Shown: positions 9,810 to 21,866, numbered from the stretch's first letter. The stretch is 60,000 nucleotides of DNA from Adiantum capillus-veneris (GCA_014529385.2 CM043966.1:97404087-97464086); one strand, 5' to 3'. Program-made: numbers and translations. Notes: a model not told the origin generated them from the letters alone.

Positions 9810-12660
9810 TTATTTACTTTTTCTTGACATTTTAGGCCAAATTAAGTTTTGACTTGACTTAGAGGCTTAAAATAGATCATAAAAAGACTGTCCACTGAAA
9901 AAGTTAAAAAAAGTTTTCATTTTGGGCGAAAAGTAAATAAGCGTAATTATTTACTTTTAGCTCAAAACCGACTAAGGTTGATACCAAAGACTCTATGCAT
10001 CATTACAAACATCTTTTGTGAAGGCTCATAGAGTTTGGATCACAAAACAGACCAAAAACTGGACAAAAAGTACTGATTCTCGAGAAATTCTGTCTGACTT
10101 GATGAATTTTGTTCAAATTAAGTTTTGACTTGACTCAAAGGCTTAAAACAGGTTATAAAAAGACTGTCTTGCGAAAAATTTGCAAAAAGTGTTCATTTTA
10201 GGTTAAAAGTAAATAATCGCAGTTTTGCATTTGGCTCAAAACGGATCAAGGTTGATACCAAAGACTCTATGTATGATTACAAACAACCTTTGTGAAGGCT
10301 CATAGAGTTTGGATCACAAAACAGACAAAAAACTTGGCAAAAATTGAAATCTGTACTGATTCTCAAGAATTGTCTTTGACTTGATGAATCTTGTTCAAAT
10401 TAAGTTTTGAGTTGACTCAAAGGCTTAAAACAGGTCACAAAAAGACTGTCTAGTGAAAAAATTGCAAAAAGTGTTCATTTTAGGTCAAAAGTAAATAATC
10501 ATATTTTTTGCATTTGGCTCAAAATGGATCAAGGATGATACCAAAGACTCTATGTATGATTACAAACATCTTTTGTGAACGCTCATAGAGTTTGGATCAC
10601 AAAACAAACCAAAAACTGAAATCCATACTAATTATCGAGAAATTGTGTTTGACTTTATGAATCCTGTTCAAATTAAGTTTTGACTTGACTCAAAAGGCTT
10701 AAAATAGGTCATAAAAAGACTGTCCAGTGAAAAAATTGCAAAAAGTGTTCATTTTAGGTCAAAAGTAAATAATCGTATTTTTTGCATTTAGCTCAAAATG
10801 GATCAAGGTTCATACCAAAGACTCTATGCATGATTACAAACATCTTTTGTGAAGGCTCATAGAGTTTGGATCACAAAACAGACCAAAAACTTGGCAAAAA
10901 CTGAAATCCGTACTAATTGTCAAGAAATTGTGTCTGACTTGATGAATCTTGTTCAAATTAAGTTTTGACTTGACTCAAATGCTTAAAACGGGTCATAAAA
11001 AGAATGTCCAGTGAAAAAATGACAAAAAGTTTTCATTTTAGGTCAAAAGTAAATAATCGTATTTTTTGCATTTGGCTCAAAATGAATTAAGGTTGATACA
11101 AAAGACTCTATGCGTGATTACAAACATCTTTTGAGAAGGCTCATAGAGTTTGGATCACAAAACAAACAAAAAACGTGGCAAAAACTGAAATCCGTACTAA
11201 TTGTCGAGAAATTGTGTCTCATTTGATGAATCTTGTTCAAATTAAGTTTTGATTTGACTCAAAGGCTTAAAACAGGTCATAAAAAGATTGTCGAGTGAAA
11301 AAATTGTAAAAAGTGTTCATTTAGGTCAAAAGTAAAGAATGGCATTTTTTGCATTTGGCTCAAAATGGATCAAGGTTGATACCAAAGGCTCTATGCATGA
11401 TTACAAACATCTTTTTTGAAGGCTCATAGAGTTTGGATCACAAAACAAACCAAAAACTTGACAAAAACTGAAATCCGTACTAATTGTCGAGAAATTATGT
11501 TTGATTTGATGAATCTTGTTCAAATTAAGTTTTGATTTGATTCAAAGGCTTAAAACAGGTTATAATATGACTGTCAAGTGAAAAATTTGCAAAAAGTGTT
11601 CATTTTAAGTCAAAAGTAAATAATCGTAATTTTCGCATTTGGCTCAAAATGTATCAAGGTTGATACCAAAGACTCTATGCATGATTACAAACATCTTTTT
11701 TTAAGGTTCATAGAGTTTGGATCACAAAACAAACCAAAAACTTGGCAAAAATTGAAATCCGTACTTATTGTCGAGAAATTGTGTTTGATTTGATGAATCT
11801 TGTTCAAATTAAGTTTTGACTTGATTGAAAGGCTTAAAACAAGTTATAATAAATTTTAGGTCAAAAGTAAATAATCACATTTTTTGTATTTGGCTCAAAA
11901 TGGATCAAGGTTGATACCAAAGACTCTATGCAAGATTACAAACATCTTTTGTGAAGGCTCATAGAGTTTGGATCACAAAACAGACCAAAAACTTGGCAAA
12001 AACTGAAATCCGTACTAATTGTCGAGAAATTGTGTATGACTTGAGGAATCTGTTCAAATTAAGTTTTCACTTGACTCAAATGCAAAACATGTCATAAAAA
12101 GACTGTCGAGTGAAAAAATTGCCAAAAGTGTTCATTTTAGGTCAAAAGTAAATAATCACATTTTTTGCATTTGGCTCAAAATGGATCAAGGTTGATATAA
12201 AAGACTCTATGCATGATTACAAACATATTTTGTGAAGGCTCATAGAGTTTGGATCACAAAACAGACCAAACAAAACTGAAATTCGTAGTAATTGTCGAGA
12301 AATTGTATTTGACTTGATGAATTTTGTTAAATTAAGTTTTGACTTGAATCAAAGGCTTAAAACAAGTCGTAAAATGACTGTCCAGTGAAAAAAATGCAAA
12401 AAAGTGTTCATTTTAGGTCAAAAGTAAATAATAGTATTTTTTTGCATTTGGCTCAAAATGGATTAAGGTTGATACCAAAGACTCTATGCATGATTACAAA
12501 CATCTTTTGTGAAGGGTCATAGAGTTTGGATCACAAACATACCAAATCTTGATAAAATTTAAAATCTGTATTGATTGTCGTCGAGAAATTGAGTTTGACT
12601 TGGTAAATCTTGTCCAAATTCAGTGAAACTTGACTCAAAGGCTTAGATTGAAGTGTTAAA
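9810..12660 (+). repeat. Tandem array, ~284-bp monomer, about ten diverged copies, within element A
   Basis: Each unit carries TTCAAATTAAGTTTTGACTT, then GTTCATTTTAGGTCAAAAG, GTAAATAATCG, GCTCAAAATGGATCAAGG and an inverted pair ACTCTATG ... CATAGAGT about 35 nt apart. GTAAATAAT or a variant recurs at 9934, 10209, 10492, 10765, 11049, 11332, 11616, 11867, 12148 and 12424, mostly 273-285 bp apart; the 251-bp step contains a deletion. All units face the same way. The array lies in the leader upstream of the gag remnant and has no coding frame. Confidence 0.95.
9929..9958. repeat. Inverted repeat AAAAGTAAATAA / TTATTTACTTTT
   Basis: Twelve-base perfect arms with a 6-nt loop at the start of the array. 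Later units keep mainly the left arm. Confidence 0.85.
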
Positions 12661-12703
12661 CAAGTGTATATGCTCAGAAGACCAAAAATATGTAAAAATT
12701 TAC

Positions 12704-12735
12704 CAAAAGTAAATAATCACGATAATTTACTTTTG
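12704..12735. repeat. Inverted repeat CAAAAGTAAAT / ATTTACTTTTG
   Basis: Perfect 11-bp arms, 10-nt spacer, about 285 bp after the last array copy, so it continues the array phase. Confidence 0.85.
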
Positions 12736-13003
12736 TCCTATTTTTTAACTTTTTCGAATAACTAAGCATACCACAAGTTTTATCATGTTATATTGAGCAC
12801 ACAAATCAAGTTTGGTAAGATTTGGATCTATAAAGTGAAAATTGTGGCCAGATTTGTAAAGTCAGTCTTGTAGACACAAAACTGTTGACAAATTGAGCAG
12901 TATTTATCCAAACTTGGTGAAACTTGGCTAGGGAGCTCAAGTTAAGTTTCTTAACCAGTTGGTATCAACATTTTGACAAAAAGTTGTTAAAAAAATACCA
13001 AAA

Positions 13004-13025
13004 GTAAATAATCGCAGTTATTTAC
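13004..13025. repeat. Inverted repeat GTAAATAA / TTATTTAC
   Basis: Perfect 8-bp arms with 6-nt spacer, about 295 bp after the previous one. Confidence 0.85.
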
Positions 13026-13230
13026 ATCTGCTCCAGAATTGAGAAATTTTGCACAACTAAGTACACCACAAGGTCAAGCATATCAAGTAGACTCCACAAA
13101 GCAAATTTGGTGAAATTTGGATCACAAAATTGAGACTTAAGCCAGATTCTTGGAATCAGAGTCTACGGACAATAAACAGTTGATAACTTGGACAAATCTT
13201 GTTCAAACTCAACCAAACTTGTCCAGAGAC

Positions 13231-13442
13231 CACAACAAGGTGATTACTTGGCAAAACAAGCCTAAAAAGTGTAGAAACTAAGAAAAATAAATAATTGCAA
13301 TTATTTACTGTTGGGGCCTAGAGACAAAATTTTGGACCACAACAAGGTGATTACTTGGCAAAAGAAGCCTAAAAAGTGTAGAAACTGAGAAAAATAAATA
13401 ATTGCAATTATTTACTGTTGGGGCCTAAAGACAAAATTTTGG
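13231..13442. repeat. 107-bp tandem duplication, each copy with a 20-bp perfect palindrome
   Basis: CACAACAAGGTGATTACTTGGCAAAA begins at 13231 and again at 13338. Each copy holds the 20-bp palindrome TAAATAATTGCAATTATTTA, at 13288-13307 and 13395-13414. The first lies 284 bp after the 13004 repeat. Confidence 0.9.
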
Positions 13443-13989
13443 ACTTTTCAGCTTGTACAGTGTTAGAACAACATAATACAAGGCCACTGGCCAAGTTTGG
13501 GCTCCATCGGATCAAAATTAATACATGATAATTTAGTTTTCAAGTTGTAGATTAGTCCTTTAGCTCCTTGCAAGGATAGAATTTGGAAATTTCATTTGCT
13601 GACTCACTTAGCTTAAATTGAAGAACTAGGTTGCAGGCAAAGAATTGGGAGCTTGACAGAAGCTAAATTCAAGTCAAGTGGAAAAACAACTAACAATCTA
13701 ATCCGCCGGTTAGGTTATTCAAGGCCCAAATTTTCATTATTTCAAAAGCTGCAATCAATTTTGACACATTCAAGCTAGAGTTAGTCAATTATTGGACTCT
13801 AAACAGTGTGAACTACAAAAATTACTTTGGTCCCAAGTAGTTTTGTCAAGTCGAAGCAAGAGAAAATTGATCGAGCAGCATCAAAATTTGCTAAAGGACA
13901 TCTTTACAAATTAAGCACATCATGGACTCAAGTCAAGCCAAGAGTTCAAATGCACGAGAATCAAATCTAACCAGTAGCAGTGGCAACAT

Positions 13990-14640
13990 AGGTACAACTG
14001 CAACATAGCAAATTTACAACTGTATAGCTACATTGGAGATAAGGTTTTGTATACAGATCCGGAAGGCCATAGATATCTTATGAGTGGTAAAACCAGCACA
14101 AGAGCCACGATCCTATTGATCAAAGTAAAGTAAGATTCAGAGAACTCCCAAATGTTCACAGATTTCAGTGGAGCCAGGTATTGCAAGCTCAAAAATAAAG
14201 TGTAGATAGAAGTGCAAAAGATTGATCCAAGTGGTTATCCAACAACTTGCACAAGCCATCAAAGCATCCATTTATTGCATATGCAATTAGGTCATTGTAC
14301 ATGGATTACAGTGGTCAAATTTATTGTCGAGACTCAGAATTGCAAGATCCAACAGATCAGCCAATTGAAGCCAATCTAATTGGAGAACCGAGCCAAAGAC
14401 AATACAAAGGTCAAGACGTAGCAGTCTACAACTTGATGCTCAGTGTTTTAAAAGAAAATGCTGACAATTTGGCAAGAATATAAACAAAAACTTCTCAGCA
14501 TGAGCTTGACATGACAGAACCAAATGAAATACCACCAGTCATGGCGTATTGCTCAGATTGTGGACAAAAAGGTGGACATTTTTCTGAAGATTGTCCAAGA
14601 AATCTTGACAGCAGGGATACATCAACTGCCAAGCAAGGTA
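13990..14640 (+). pseudogene. Element A gag-like region with zinc knuckle (broken)
   Basis: A degraded coding stretch in shifting plus-strand frames. It shows YTDPEGHRY near 14050 and YMDYSGQIY near 14298, members of a repeated Y-x-D-x-x-G-x-x-Y motif also found in element C, then a zinc knuckle CSDCGQKGGHFSEDC near 14550-14595 (C-x2-C-x5-H-x4-C, one residue longer than the classic spacing). Zinc knuckles bind RNA in Gag nucleocapsid. The longest open stretch is 14247-14483. The gag capsid core seen in B and C was not recognised, so this is a reduced or strongly diverged gag. Confidence 0.65.
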
Positions 14641-14723
14641 CATAGAAAATTGGAAATGCAAATCTTGATGTGAGTGCATTTAACTCGTCATTTTTAATGC
14701 AATCAAATGATTTTGCATTATCG

Positions 14724-16974
14724 TTAGAAGCACCAATAAAAGCACTGTAAGTTCGAAATCAGCAAAAAGATGCACATACACCAAAAAAGCTTAAAATTGA
14801 TTCTTTGAACAACAAATTCATGCATGAATTTGGTCAAGGTGTCGAGATACCACCAAATGTTGAAAAGACTGTTAGATTTGCAAATGATTTTGTATCCAAT
14901 GCCACAAGTGTGCAATCATTCATGAGTCTAAAGGACACATCAAACAGAATGATGTTAGCATTGTATGGCACACATAATTCATATGCACACTATGTAGACC
15001 AAAAAGGGCAACTGTATAAAAAGGATCAACTAGTGTTTGAACGGCCCACATACTAGCTCATAGAAGTGCGTCCGGTGATAGATCAGAAAGGATGGTTCAT
15101 TTCAGAGAAAAGAATCTATTATAGACCATCCTCTTTAGAGCTGAAGGATATTATTCGAGTGAACCCAAAAATCTCTTCAAAGCCAAACTCTCCTCCATTG
15201 GAAATCAAGCTTCGATGTTGTGACCAAATGAGCACATACTTGGACCAAAACAATCGTAGATATTAGACAAGAGTCTAGCATCTATGATGCCTTGGGTCCT
15301 GAAACCACAAAAGCTCATATCATAGGAGACCCATGAGATAGACAATATCAGGGCAAAGATAATGCTATCTACAGCTTGACTTGGGGAACAATTTGTTATG
15401 TTTCATGAAGATACATAGGAAACTATGCAGAAGGTTTACAGATGCTAAACATCAACAATGCTATCCAAAGTGTACCTTCACAGTCCCAGAAGGTGAGACT
15501 AAACCAGAACCAAATAGTTTTAAATTCTCATAATGGAGAAGGCTTTAGTGATCAACTTAGGAAGGGGAGAGCTGCAAATCTATCAAGCTCAGCTCTTGTT
15601 CCAGGAAATGCTACAACAGCTAGAAGCCCAAGAACTTCTAGCCAACAGACCCCTTCAAAGCAAAAACCATTGGAAGATCATATGGTTGTTGGAAGTTCCC
15701 CACTGACCCAGATCCCATCAAAACCTGCAGAAAAATTCTTCTATGAAGATCATCAGGGACAAAAGTTTCAGTTGATCTCCACATGTCAAAGCCAAAAGTC
15801 GACAAATCCCATAGTGTTCAAGCAATTGCATGAGACCAAGCTCGGATATGCATATCGAGATGCAAATGGAAATGCTTCTTAGCAGGTTCATGACCTTGTA
15901 CAAGCCCCTACGGATGCTAAAATTGAAGTCAAAGACTATTTGAAGATGATGCAAAGCCTCAAGTTACCAGAACAGGTGATAGAAAATTCAAAGTCAATGG
16001 AATCTAAAGTCCAAAAAGCTACACAACGGCCACCACCAAAATCTTTTCCGAAGAGACAGATCCTACCAGAAAGTACAATGGATCTTCTAAGATCAAAAGT
16101 TACTCAAATGCAGACACACAATGCTCAACAATTGCAAGAAAAAGGTGCAGTATTACAACAAAACAAACTAACATCAACGGAAGCAAGTGATCAAGACAAA
16201 GCCAATGTAGAAAAGGCTCAACCCATGGACACTGCCACAACAGAATCAATCAATACAGAAAGAAATCCTGAGAAGATCAAGTGCAACATCACCAATGAAA
16301 ATAAAGAAAAGCTGTCCAATGCAGTAAAGCTAGATTTTCAGCTAGACAAGAACCTCATGTCTTTTTGCACTTGGAAAACATGTGGCCAACCACAGTTGGA
16401 AGATGCTTCTAAATTTGTGAGCATATCAGGAGACAAATGAGCAAAATATTGGGGAATCATCTCCACCACCATTGAAGTAAGTTCACAGATCATCATAACT
16501 TAATTTCATGTGATCACATCAAAAGATATGCTAGACTATGTCATAATGGGAATGCCAATGGCCCAAAAGATATTAGAGATACAGAATGAAAATATGATGG
16601 AGTCATCACATACAACAAAGAATGAAGACCAAGACTGGTCACCCGCTGACGACAGCACAAACTCCTCAAGCACAATTAAATTAGAGACTTATATCAAAGC
16701 AGATCTTATTGAAGATGATTCATCTCCATTGAATAGAACTTCAGGAGAGCTTAAATCAAATCAGGCAATAGCAAGTGCAAATCAAACAGAACAAAGGGAA
16801 ACCATGAAAGCTATTGAACAGAGAATGCCACCAAAGCCAGAAGTTAAGAAGAACGAGGTTACAGACAACCAAGAAACAATAGGAAGTCCAAAGATCCAGA
16901 CATTTCCAACTAAATTAGCTGAAGAAAGTCAGATGGGGAAGTATAGTCTCAATCCACCCTCCATAGAGACATAG
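14724..16974 (+). pseudogene. Element A central coding remnant, unknown function
   Basis: Several plus-strand open frames (14805-15056, 15066-15266, 15442-15882, 15940-16440, 16510-16974) separated by single stops or shifts. They are hydrophilic, rich in Gln, Ser, Lys and Thr. Four further Y/V-x-D-x-x-G motifs occur: YVDQKGQLY (~14992), VIDQKGWFI (~15076), YEDHQGQKF (~15742) and YRDANG (~15856). In B and C the corresponding space between zinc knuckles and second protease is filled by protease 1, RT, RNase H and integrase; none is detectable here. I cannot name a function. Confidence 0.55.
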
Positions 16975-16989
16975 TTAGATCAAGATGAG

Positions 16990-17511
16990 TCCATGGCAAA
17001 AGCAGGACAAAGATCTTCAATAGAACCAACAACAAGAATAGCTATAGTTCTCAACAGTACAAAAGGAGCAAGTGTTAGATGCAATGCTCTAATGGATAAA
17101 GAAGCGCAGTGCAATATGGTTGCAGGCAACATCTAGAGTATTCTAGAGATTACTCAAAGCAAGCTAGGTAACAGAGAAACCATGGATAAGGCTACAAGTC
17201 AAAAAGAAATGGTTGCTACCCTTAGCATCCAGAAGCATGAAGAGCAGGTAAAGTTTCAGGTGAAGCCTTCAATGGAAATTCTTGCAGATGTCATCCTTGG
17301 ACATCAGTGGTTAGACCAACACAAGGCCTACAAAAAAGATAAAATGCTAATACTCTCTTTTCCAAGAGATAGCCAACAACATTTATATGTACCATTAATG
17401 CCAGAGTTGCCAAAGTCACAAGAATCGAAGACAAATCTTGCAGACAAAGGTAAAGCTAAAGTGGACCTTCCACCGATTAGCAAAAAAGGTGTGATAGCAT
17501 ATGCCTCTTAA
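16990..17511 (+). pseudogene. Element A second retropepsin-like domain (inactive)
   Basis: This resembles the post-integrase protease-like domain of elements B and C. NALMDKEAQCNMVAGNI near 17085-17130 lines up with ALLDSGAQANLL in C and ALLDTGAKYNLL in B, and VILGHQWLDQHKAYKKDKML near 17293-17350 lines up with the L-G-x-x-W-x(7)-I-D-W ends of the other two. The catalytic triplet Asp-Thr/Ser-Gly is replaced by Asp-Lys-Glu, so it cannot be an active aspartic protease. A TAG near 17137 and frame breaks are present. It is followed by the W-P-K repeats, as in B and C. Confidence 0.7.
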
Positions 17512-17573
17512 TCAAAGAACCCTCATGGATCAGCTTCTTCAAGCAAGTCAGGCTTTCAAAACTTCAAGTCAAT

Positions 17574-18480
17574 TTGGTTGACCCAGCAGAAACCTCTAAA
17601 GAAACACCCAAAAAAGCAAAGATATTTCATCCAAAGTACTCAAGAAAGCAAAAGATAGTCAAGCAAGTGTTTGTTCCGAGCAGTTTAGTCAAAGTCAATG
17701 ATCCGGTTTGGATTAAAGACGAGAAATCAACACAAAAAAACAAACACATGGGATGGATGGCATCATAATGGAACTTAAAAGAACATGAGTACTATAGAGG
17801 TAATAGACAGATATGGGTGCCAAAACTGCAGGTTAGAGCATATGAAGTGAAATCAAGATCCTCCCAAGAAAGAATTCCCACAAGGTATCAACCTCGATAA
17901 TATCTTAGGATACCTAAGAAGCAGGTATACAACAGAATAACATCGAAAGATGATAAAGTCTACCACAACTCTCAGGAGGATACAAAAAAGAGATAGATCT
18001 CAAAGGATCTTCCTCTTAGACAAGGATTTTACATAGGGGATATAAAGATTTGGTTACCAGTCAACCATAAGCCAACTGCAACTACACCAGACCTGCATGA
18101 AGATCTAAAAAACTCAAGAAGACCTAGAGCAAGGCAAAGTCAGCAAAGGAGTTACAAAGGTCCTCAAAGGATTTGGATTCCTAAGTCTTCCAATAAACCA
18201 AGTCAGAAGCCAGATGATGGAGACAGCCAATAGAGGTTTACAACAACATCAAAGACTCCTATCAACATGCCTAATTGGAGAATCAAACAGATAATGAAGT
18301 CTTCAAAGTCAAAGAAGGACAACCCAACCAACATGATGCAGATTCAAATATGATAAAACAGGTATGGCAAAAGAAACCTTCAATGGCAGCTTGGTCCTTC
18401 ACTAATCCTTTTTTTGAGGATTCAATCTTACTTTTACCTGAAGAACTATTTTTAGTAAGCACAAGAATGTAAAAAGTCAA
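17574..18480 (+). pseudogene. Element A W-[IV]-P-K repeat region (broken)
   Basis: A basic, Gln/Lys-rich stretch with recurrent short motifs: DPVWIKDEK (~17700), EYYRGNRQIWVPK (~17790-17830), YLRIPKKQV (~17900), KIWLPVNHK (~18045), QRIWIPKSS (~18168) and KQVWQKKPS (~18358). EYYRGNRQIWVPK matches GYYEGNDQIWVPK in element B almost residue for residue, showing common descent. Several stops interrupt it. Function unknown; the position directly after the second protease-like domain is the same in all three elements. Confidence 0.7.
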
Positions 18481-19483
18481 GTCGCCAGGGTGTAAAAAAC
18501 ACTAGTCCCAAAGCTTCAAGTCATATCAAACTCTGTGCTAAGAGTCGTAGTTATTAGGCTTACGCTCAAGGTAAAAGAGTTGAGCATATCTAAAGTCATG
18601 TCGCTCATGCTGGATGAGATGAGCATAAGAGTCAAAGTATATTAACTTACAATTGGTGTAGTGTCGTAAAGTCTAACACTCACGCACAACACACGGTAAG
18701 ATGAGAGCACATATCCTCGTCAACGAAAGCCATCCTTAAAGGGTTTCCAGCTTGCAAAGCCATGTCATATGCTTTTATAGCTACACCATCTTTCTGAAGA
18801 ACCTCTCAAAATCCTTTTTGCTCAGCATATTGTTTTCCATGCATTTCTGTGTATGCATAAATAGGATGTCCCATTATTGGACACATGCATTAGACACTTT
18901 TTTTGCTTCCACCTATGCACCTTGAGTGGACTACAACAGGCAAACCAATGTTCCATCATGCTTCCCTCTCATATTTGCTACCTTTTTAATTTCATATCTA
19001 TCAGCAAATAATCCCTTGAGTACTTTATTAATATTTCCCATGCTAATAAGTACCCCAATAATGCACGTATCCTAAAGGAACTTTTTTTCCACTGGGTTTT
19101 TTCCCTTTGGTCATCCAGATAGTAGACCTTAATTTAGATCCACATCATTTTACTTCTCTTGTACATACTTTTCATAAATAAACACCAACCTCAACATTAT
19201 TCTATTACAACGGACAAATGCAACATCATCTCTCACATCAGACATATTCAAACCAATCAAGATGTTGCAAAAAATTGAACCTCATCAACAAATTCAATGA
19301 CAATTGAACACGATCAGCCCATCACCAACTAATCAAAACCTTCCACAACCTCCACGAACACTTTTTGTCAAGGCTAGGGACTTGCTACGCGCCGTGTGCG
19401 AGCCACAAAGGCTCCTAGCACACAGTCATACAACAGACAAGCTCACAAGGAAGAACGGTGTATCACTCACCTTCCTATGTAGT
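18481..19483 (+). other. Element A 3' non-coding region up to nested element B
   Basis: No supported ORF. It should continue into 32405-32451 on the far side of element B. I see no clear internal purine tract here, unlike B and C. Confidence 0.5.
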
Positions 19484-19923
19484 TGCGAATGAAGGATTCC
19501 CGCGCCGCGAAGAAGAGGGAGACGCCGCTACGCCGCGCTCAACCGCCTCGCCGCCGTCGTGCCACCGCAATGCTCGATCGCACACACACTCTCACACACT
19601 CTCTCTCTCTCACGCACACACACAAGGAGATGGTGAAGGAGAAGGTGGAGATGGAGCAAGAGCAGCTTCTATTGCACAATGAGAGAATGACTCAATTTTA
19701 GGTTTAATTGGCTTTTATGTGAGCTCACCCCATTCACACTTGGGCGCCCATGCTTAGCCAACTAACCCTAGCATGTTCGTGTTAGAGTGCGCCTCTCATC
19801 GGCGATCACTCTACCTTTCCCTATTGGACCGACAAGCCCGGTGCCTGACTCTACTTAAATAAATAATACGGTTACGGTGTCCGTCGTAGGCGATAGGGTG
19901 TCCGTGAGCCACGAGGGTTAACA
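19484..19923 (-). repeat. Element B 3' LTR (440 bp)
   Basis: In plus orientation TGCGAATGAAGG ... GAGGGTTAACA; on the minus strand TGTTAACCCTCG ... TTCATTCGCA. A minus-strand purine tract adjoins its right edge, which identifies it as the 3' LTR. It contains short CA/CT tracts. Confidence 0.92.
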
Positions 19924-19937
19924 TTGCCCCCCTTCCT
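19924..19937 (-). other. Polypurine tract of element B
   Basis: Minus strand AGGAAGGGGGGCAA directly before TGTTAACCC of the 3' LTR; it fixes the element's orientation. Confidence 0.85.
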
Positions 19938-21170
19938 GATGTAGATTCCGTCCTCGGAAGCTATTGAGTTGAAGCTTGGTATGTCCATGTTGTAGAGCAT
20001 CTAGATTTGAGTCTGCAAGGCAAAGTCACTGTTTTAGCAAGCGAAATTATATTGCCATAAATCATGAGGGGAATGTAAAGTACATGTGGAAATGAGTAAA
20101 TGCAAGATTTATGAAATGTTAGACTGCCATTAAGGACAAATAAATTGCACTTTGAGTAAATTAATTAATCAAGAGTTTTGAGTTTATGGGTGAGTCTATC
20201 AATTAGTTAGCTATGACTAAGGTTAAAACAACTACTCTAGTACTAGCTAAGCTAAGAAGATTATCTAATTGCAAGATTCCCTAATTATGCTTTTCAGCTT
20301 TGATTAGCCAACTCGCTCTCACAACTGCAAACAAAAGCTTGAAATGTTAACTGTAAGCTCAATGGAAGTCTTTTAATTTTTCTTTATTTTTTTATTTTTA
20401 TTTTTTTATTTTTTTTTAATACTTTTTTACTTTGGGTCACAATCATGTGACGTGTGTGCTTATTTTGTATGTCCGGGGTTTTTTGCTTCTCAAGGAAAAG
20501 CGCCCACACTGGGAACCTCTAGGGCTCTAGTACCATAGACGATACATGTGAGTGAAGTACCAATTCAAGCCAGGATTTCTCTTCCAGCGTAAGATTTTTC
20601 ATTTGTGGCACTTATTTTGTTTTTTTTTTTTTTGCTTCCATTTCCTTGGTATTCGCACTAGTGTTTTTTGTTGTTTAAGTGAGCAAGCCTTTCTCTGCCT
20701 AAAACATTCCTAAGGTCTCAAATACTCGGATAATTTTATTAGCTAGGCCTAGTGGTCAAGTAAATGAGTTAACCTAAAGTCACGGTCTCCTAATCTCCAG
20801 GCTCATCCATAAGATTAAACTGGAGTTCAATCAACTTAAGCAAAGACAAATTTATACATCTATAATGGCAGATAACAATCATAACTATTGCACTCAAACA
20901 AAGCATGAAAAATCATTATTAGCAATTACACATATCCATCAACATGAATCATGGAAAGTAGTACACCTGGAGGTATGGAGTGGCTCATTTCGTTGAAGCA
21001 GATGTCCTCAGCCATGTGGATGGAGATCCATATAAGTCCTACCTAACACATCCAAAAACATGCACTATACCTCTAGGAGGCATGTCAGTGTGAAAAATTA
21101 AAACTCCTAAAAAACAAACTCAAAACACAATCTAGACCCCTAACCTACCTATCTGTCACCCCTTTTAGAA
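19938..21170 (-). other. Element B 3' untranslated region
   Basis: No supported ORF. A T-rich run lies at about 20378-20426 (A-rich in the element's sense strand) and a shorter one near 20619-20632. Confidence 0.55.
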
Positions 21171-21602
21171 TCAAGGAAAGAGGATATTATATAAACCTGG
21201 TGGCCACCCTAAGGCTAGGCCTCTATCCTCATCATCTAGATAAATAAAATCGTTGTCCGTGAGGCCATAGTCTTCCTCGGTCTCTATTAGTTCCTCTTCA
21301 TCATCCTCTTGTGCAAGCATGCTAATCAAGAACCTCGCGATGCGTGGATACTCATCTTGTGCAAAAGAATAAGCATGTGCCACTGGAGACACATTCGCTA
21401 CTGGGTAGGGATCACTAGTTAGCCATAGACGTATCAGCCATTCTAACTCCTCAAAATTTCTCTCACATGCAAGGCTCTCTATCAAATCCCATTCGCAAGA
21501 AAGTATAGGGTAGCATACGTAGAACACTTGAGGAAAAGACAAAGGGTACCTTTCATCAGAAATAGAAGTGCATGCCTCTGGTGAAGTAGCCATTTCTGAC
21601 AA
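21171..21602 (-). CDS. Hypothetical acidic 143-aa ORF in the 3' part of element B
   Basis: An intact ORF between pol and the 3' LTR, the position of additional ORFs (env-like or other) in some plant gypsy elements and of the 981-codon ORF in element C. The protein has a mixed N-terminal half with aromatic and cysteine residues (VFYVCYPILSCEWDLIE), helices such as NFEELEWLIRLWL, then an acidic run EDDEEELIETEED and DFIYLDDED, ending in a hydrophobic tail. No transmembrane span or signal peptide is evident and I do not recognise a family. It has no stop, unlike the surrounding pol, but may be a chance ORF. A TATA-like sequence lies about 160 nt upstream. Confidence 0.45.
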   Translation of the reverse strand: MSEMATSPEACTSISDERYPLSFPQVFYVCYPILSCEWDLIESLACERNFEELEWLIRLWLTSDPYPVANVSPVAHAYSFAQDEYPRIARFLISMLAQEDDEEELIETEEDYGLTDNDFIYLDDEDRGLALGWPPGLYNILFP

Positions 21603-21764
21603 GACAGATAGATTTGGTTAGGCCTTTAAAACATAAGAGTTGTTTTTGTGTGTTGCTTGAATTGACACGGTGAATTTGGACTTATATGTAAGATCTGATA
21701 GGGTGCTCTCTTGTTGCTAGTCGCTCTTGCTCTTTACTATTTTTGTTTTTTGTGAATATAAGGC

Positions 21765-21774
21765 TATATATATA
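21765..21774 (-). promoter_or_regulatory. TATA-like element upstream of the 143-aa ORF
   Basis: TATATATATA about 160 nt upstream of the ORF start on the minus strand. Could serve a separate transcript; inference only. Confidence 0.3.
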
Positions 21775-21852
21775 CATTCCCTAAGATTGGAATTGAGAGG
21801 TCAGGGAGGAAGGTTGAGAGGGGAGCGAGTGAATGATTGATGTTAGCAAACA

Positions 21853-21866
21853 CTCCCCCCTTCCTT
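21853..21866 (-). other. Internal polypurine tract-like sequence in element B
   Basis: Minus strand AAGGAAGGGGGGAG, 14 purines, followed by TGTTTGCTAACA, closely resembling the true purine tract plus LTR start of the same element. It lies between the end of pol and the extra ORF. Confidence 0.6.

Noticed and set aside
13990-18480. A host gene with exons interrupted by introns
   Set aside because: The modules match element B and C (zinc knuckle, protease 2, W-P-K repeats) and lie between LTRs of A; it is element coding remnant.
19458-19701. Plus-strand ORFs in the left LTR of B (also at 31955-32182)
   Set aside because: They lie in LTRs, antisense to the element, and are shared only because the LTRs are copies. 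Arg- and His/Thr-rich simple sequence.
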